The notes under the pieces: generated by a model
Seen by the model: the letters and a program-made list of their open reading frames with translations, nothing else
Database searches by the model: none
What the model was told of the DNA's origin: nothing
Made by a program: the position numbers and the translations under genes
Part shown: piece by piece, positions 41,704 to 43,310 of the stretch
Layout: every line of letters starts with the position of its first letter
How positions within the stretch are numbered: the stretch's first letter is position 1
Source: Paludibacter sp.
Lineage (GTDB): Bacteria; Bacteroidota; Bacteroidia; Bacteroidales; Paludibacteraceae
DNA length: 43,310 nucleotides
Direction of reading: 5' to 3'
NCBI GenBank assembly: GCA_028691965.1
Contig: JAQUYE010000019.1
Span: 1-43,310, forward strand

Positions 41704-42411
41704 ATGGTGTACAATCGGATCTTACTTAAATTGAGCGGTGAGTCGCTGATGGGCGAACAGAAATATGGTATTGATCAGCAACGACTGGAAGATTATGCCG
41801 TGCAGATTGCCGACATAGTTAAGATGGGAGTGCAGGTGGCCATAGTGATAGGAGGTGGAAATATATTCAGGGGACTTAGCGGTACTTCCAAAGGATTCGA
41901 CCGGGTGCTTGGCGATCAAATGGGGATGCTGGCAACAGTAATCAATAGTCTGGCCCTGAATTCAGCGCTTCAGGCCGTGGGTATAGCTTCCAGGGTGCTG
42001 ACAGCTATCCGGATGGAGCCCGTTGGGGAGTTTTATTCCAAACAAAAGGCAATTGCATCGCTCAAAGCAGGTGAAGTTGTTATTCTTTCGGGTGGGACAG
42101 GAAATCCGTTTTTTACTACTGATACGGGTTCGTCGCTCAGAGCTATTGAAGTAGAAGCCGATATCATGCTGAAAGGTACCCGGGTAGATGGAATTTATAC
42201 GGCCGACCCCGAAAAGGATCCAACGGCTCAAAAGTTTGAAGAGATAAGTTACGACGAAATATACAACCGTAATCTGAAGGTAATGGATCTTACTGCCACC
42301 ACCATGTGTCGTGAAAATAATATGCCTATCTATGTGTTTGACATGGATACACCGGGAAATCTGAAGAAAGTACTGATGGGAGAGAAAATCGGTACACTTG
42401 TAAAAAAATAA
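41704..42411 (+). CDS. pyrH: UMP kinase
   Basis: A 235-residue bacterial-type UMP kinase (amino acid kinase fold) that makes UDP from UMP. Motifs are ILLKLSGESLMG at the N-terminus, VIGGGNIFRG, DQMGMLATVINSLAL, VILSGGTGNPFFTTDT and GIYTADPEKDPTA. I chose ATG 41704, because a longer frame from 41653 starts before the promoter -7 box. The resulting length equals that usual for the family. frr follows after 24 bp, the common pyrH-frr arrangement. Confidence 0.97.
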   Translation: MVYNRILLKLSGESLMGEQKYGIDQQRLEDYAVQIADIVKMGVQVAIVIGGGNIFRGLSGTSKGFDRVLGDQMGMLATVINSLALNSALQAVGIASRVLTAIRMEPVGEFYSKQKAIASLKAGEVVILSGGTGNPFFTTDTGSSLRAIEVEADIMLKGTRVDGIYTADPEKDPTAQKFEEISYDEIYNRNLKVMDLTATTMCRENNMPIYVFDMDTPGNLKKVLMGEKIGTLVKK

Positions 42412-42435
42412 ATAAATTAACTAATACAGTACATT

Positions 42436-42996
42436 ATGCAGGAAGTTAAACCTATTTTAAATCAAGCGGAAGAAAATATGGAAGCCGCGATTCTGTTTCT
42501 TGACGAATCCCTGGCCCATATTCGCGCCGGTAAGGCAAATCCACGTATACTTGATGGTGTGAAGGTGGATTATTATGGTTCACATGTGCCCCTGTCGAAT
42601 GTTGCGACAATTACAACTCCTGATGCTAAAACCATTACGGTGCAACCCTGGGAAAAGGCGATGATAGGAGTAATTGAAAAAGCGATTTTAAATTCAGATG
42701 TAGGTATTACCCCGATGAACAACGGAGAGCTGATCCGGTTGGGAATACCTCCGCTTACAGAAGAACGTCGTAAACAACTGGCAAAACAATCGCGTCACGA
42801 AGGAGAAGAAGCGAAAATATCAGTTCGTAATGCGCGTCGTGAGGCAATTGATAAATTGAAGAAACTTGTAAAGGATGGTCTGCCCGAAGATGTGGCAAAG
42901 GATTCTGAAAATGAGGCTCAAAAGATTCACGACACCTATATAAAGAAAATTGATGAATTGCTTGCTGCCAAGGAAAAGGAAATTATGACCGTATAA
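42436..42996 (+). CDS. frr: Ribosome recycling factor
   Basis: A 186-residue RRF that, with EF-G, splits post-termination ribosomes. Typical segments are [60 protein letters not shown] and [15 protein letters not shown]. The length is normal. It is co-transcribed with pyrH and ends before a strong hairpin at 43016-43055. Confidence 0.98.
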   Translation: MQEVKPILNQAEENMEAAILFLDESLAHIRAGKANPRILDGVKVDYYGSHVPLSNVATITTPDAKTITVQPWEKAMIGVIEKAILNSDVGITPMNNGELIRLGIPPLTEERRKQLAKQSRHEGEEAKISVRNARREAIDKLKKLVKDGLPEDVAKDSENEAQKIHDTYIKKIDELLAAKEKEIMTV

Positions 42997-43015
42997 GATG
43001 CGCGTTTTTGTAAAT

Positions 43016-43055
43016 AAAGAACGGGGACTTCAACTGAATGGAGTCCCCGTTCTTT
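43016..43055. terminator. Bidirectional terminator between frr and queA
   Basis: AAAGAACGGGGACT (43016-43029) and AGTCCCCGTTCTTT (43042-43055) form a perfect 14-bp GC-rich stem with a 12-base loop between convergent genes. The A- and T-rich stem ends would serve as tails in both directions. Confidence 0.85.
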
Positions 43056-43073
43056 GTATAAGGAACAGTTCGT

Positions 43074-43310
43074 TTAAATAATTAACATAGCATCGCCATA
43101 CACGCCGAACCGGTACTTCTCGCGGATAGCTACTTCGTAGGCGTTCATTACCTGATCGTAATCGCCAAAGGCAGCTGCCAGCATTAACAAAGTAGAGTAG
43201 GGCAGGTGGAAGTTGGTGATCAGCGAATTGGCAGTGGTAAATTCGTAAGGCGGGAAAATAAATTTATTGGTCCATCCCTCGAAGGATTTGATTTTACCTT
43301 CGGTGCCTAC
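43074..43310 (-). CDS. queA: tRNA preQ1(34) S-adenosylmethionine ribosyltransferase-isomerase (partial, C-terminal 78 residues)
   Basis: The reverse strand gives an open frame running in from beyond 43310 to a TAA at 43074-43076. It reads [20 protein letters not shown], then [40 protein letters not shown]. The block [15 protein letters not shown] followed by the closing YRF..YGDAMLI is the C-terminal signature of QueA, which builds the queuosine precursor in tRNA. The N-terminal part and the start lie outside the window. Confidence 0.93.
   Translation of the reverse strand, partial: VGTEGKIKSFEGWTNKFIFPPYEFTTANSLITNFHLPYSTLLMLAAAFGDYDQVMNAYEVAIREKYRFGVYGDAMLII

Overview
The window looks like ordinary chromosome of a Bacteroidetes bacterium, most likely order Bacteroidales. 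The grounds are the gene families (PorU and PorV of the type IX secretion system, DUF2723, DUF2851, DUF4286, DUF1599, a BT_3928-like membrane protein) and the promoters: many start regions carry the Bacteroidetes -7 box TAnnTTTG, and some also carry a TTTG -33 box. I see no phage, transposase, CRISPR array or conjugation genes. Both ends cut through genes: an HdrA-like flavoprotein on the left and queA on the right.

Layout. 1-2379 (minus strand): an operon reading dsrE2-like, tusA, mvhD/flpD-like, hdrA-like, which is a sulfur-carrier plus electron-transfer module. It is divergent from 2601-6467: DUF1599, BT_3928-like membrane protein, tpiA and radA. 6495-6999 is a decayed lipoprotein gene. 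7115-7301 holds two identical tRNA-Val genes with a promoter and a terminator. 7423-14117 (plus): gltX followed by a glycan cluster (GT4 glycosyltransferase, wecB, WecF-like transferase, DegT aminotransferase, hexapeptide acyltransferase). 14105-19294 (minus): leuS, yitT-like gene and a Wzx-type flippase that converges on the glycan cluster. 19376-20643: rex and an FAA hydrolase. 20721-25843: porU, porV, ispF. 25946-28646: comM and lpxB. 28647-29543 (minus): phosphate butyryl/acetyltransferase. 29688-36670 (plus): DUF2723 protein, polysaccharide deacetylase, DUF2851 and an Ig-like lipoprotein. 36728-37632 (minus): DUF4286 and ruvC. 37714-37787: tRNA-Ala. 37788-38880 is the least ordinary stretch: heptamer repeats, a 22-bp tandem array and a frameshifted small membrane-protein gene. 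38899-41531 (minus): dnaK and a MaoC-type dehydratase. 41704-42996: pyrH and frr. 43074-43310: the 3' end of queA.

How the parts fit. Most genes are housekeeping (translation, DNA repair, lipid A, isoprenoids, nucleotides, chaperone). Three groups are more specific. The HdrA/MvhD/TusA/DsrE2 operon probably links protein-bound sulfur to flavin and iron-sulfur redox chemistry, and its upstream region carries a perfect TTGTGA-N6-TCACAA inverted repeat that resembles a Rex or CRP/FNR operator; a rex gene lies in the same window. The glycan cluster has much of the logic of enterobacterial common antigen synthesis (WecB, WecE-like, WecF-like, acyltransferase, flippase). PorU and PorV are the surface-attachment end of the type IX secretion system.

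The best candidates for something undescribed are the sulfur/electron-transfer operon with its operator and the 22-bp array before dnaK. Functions were assigned by reading the proteins; no database search was run.
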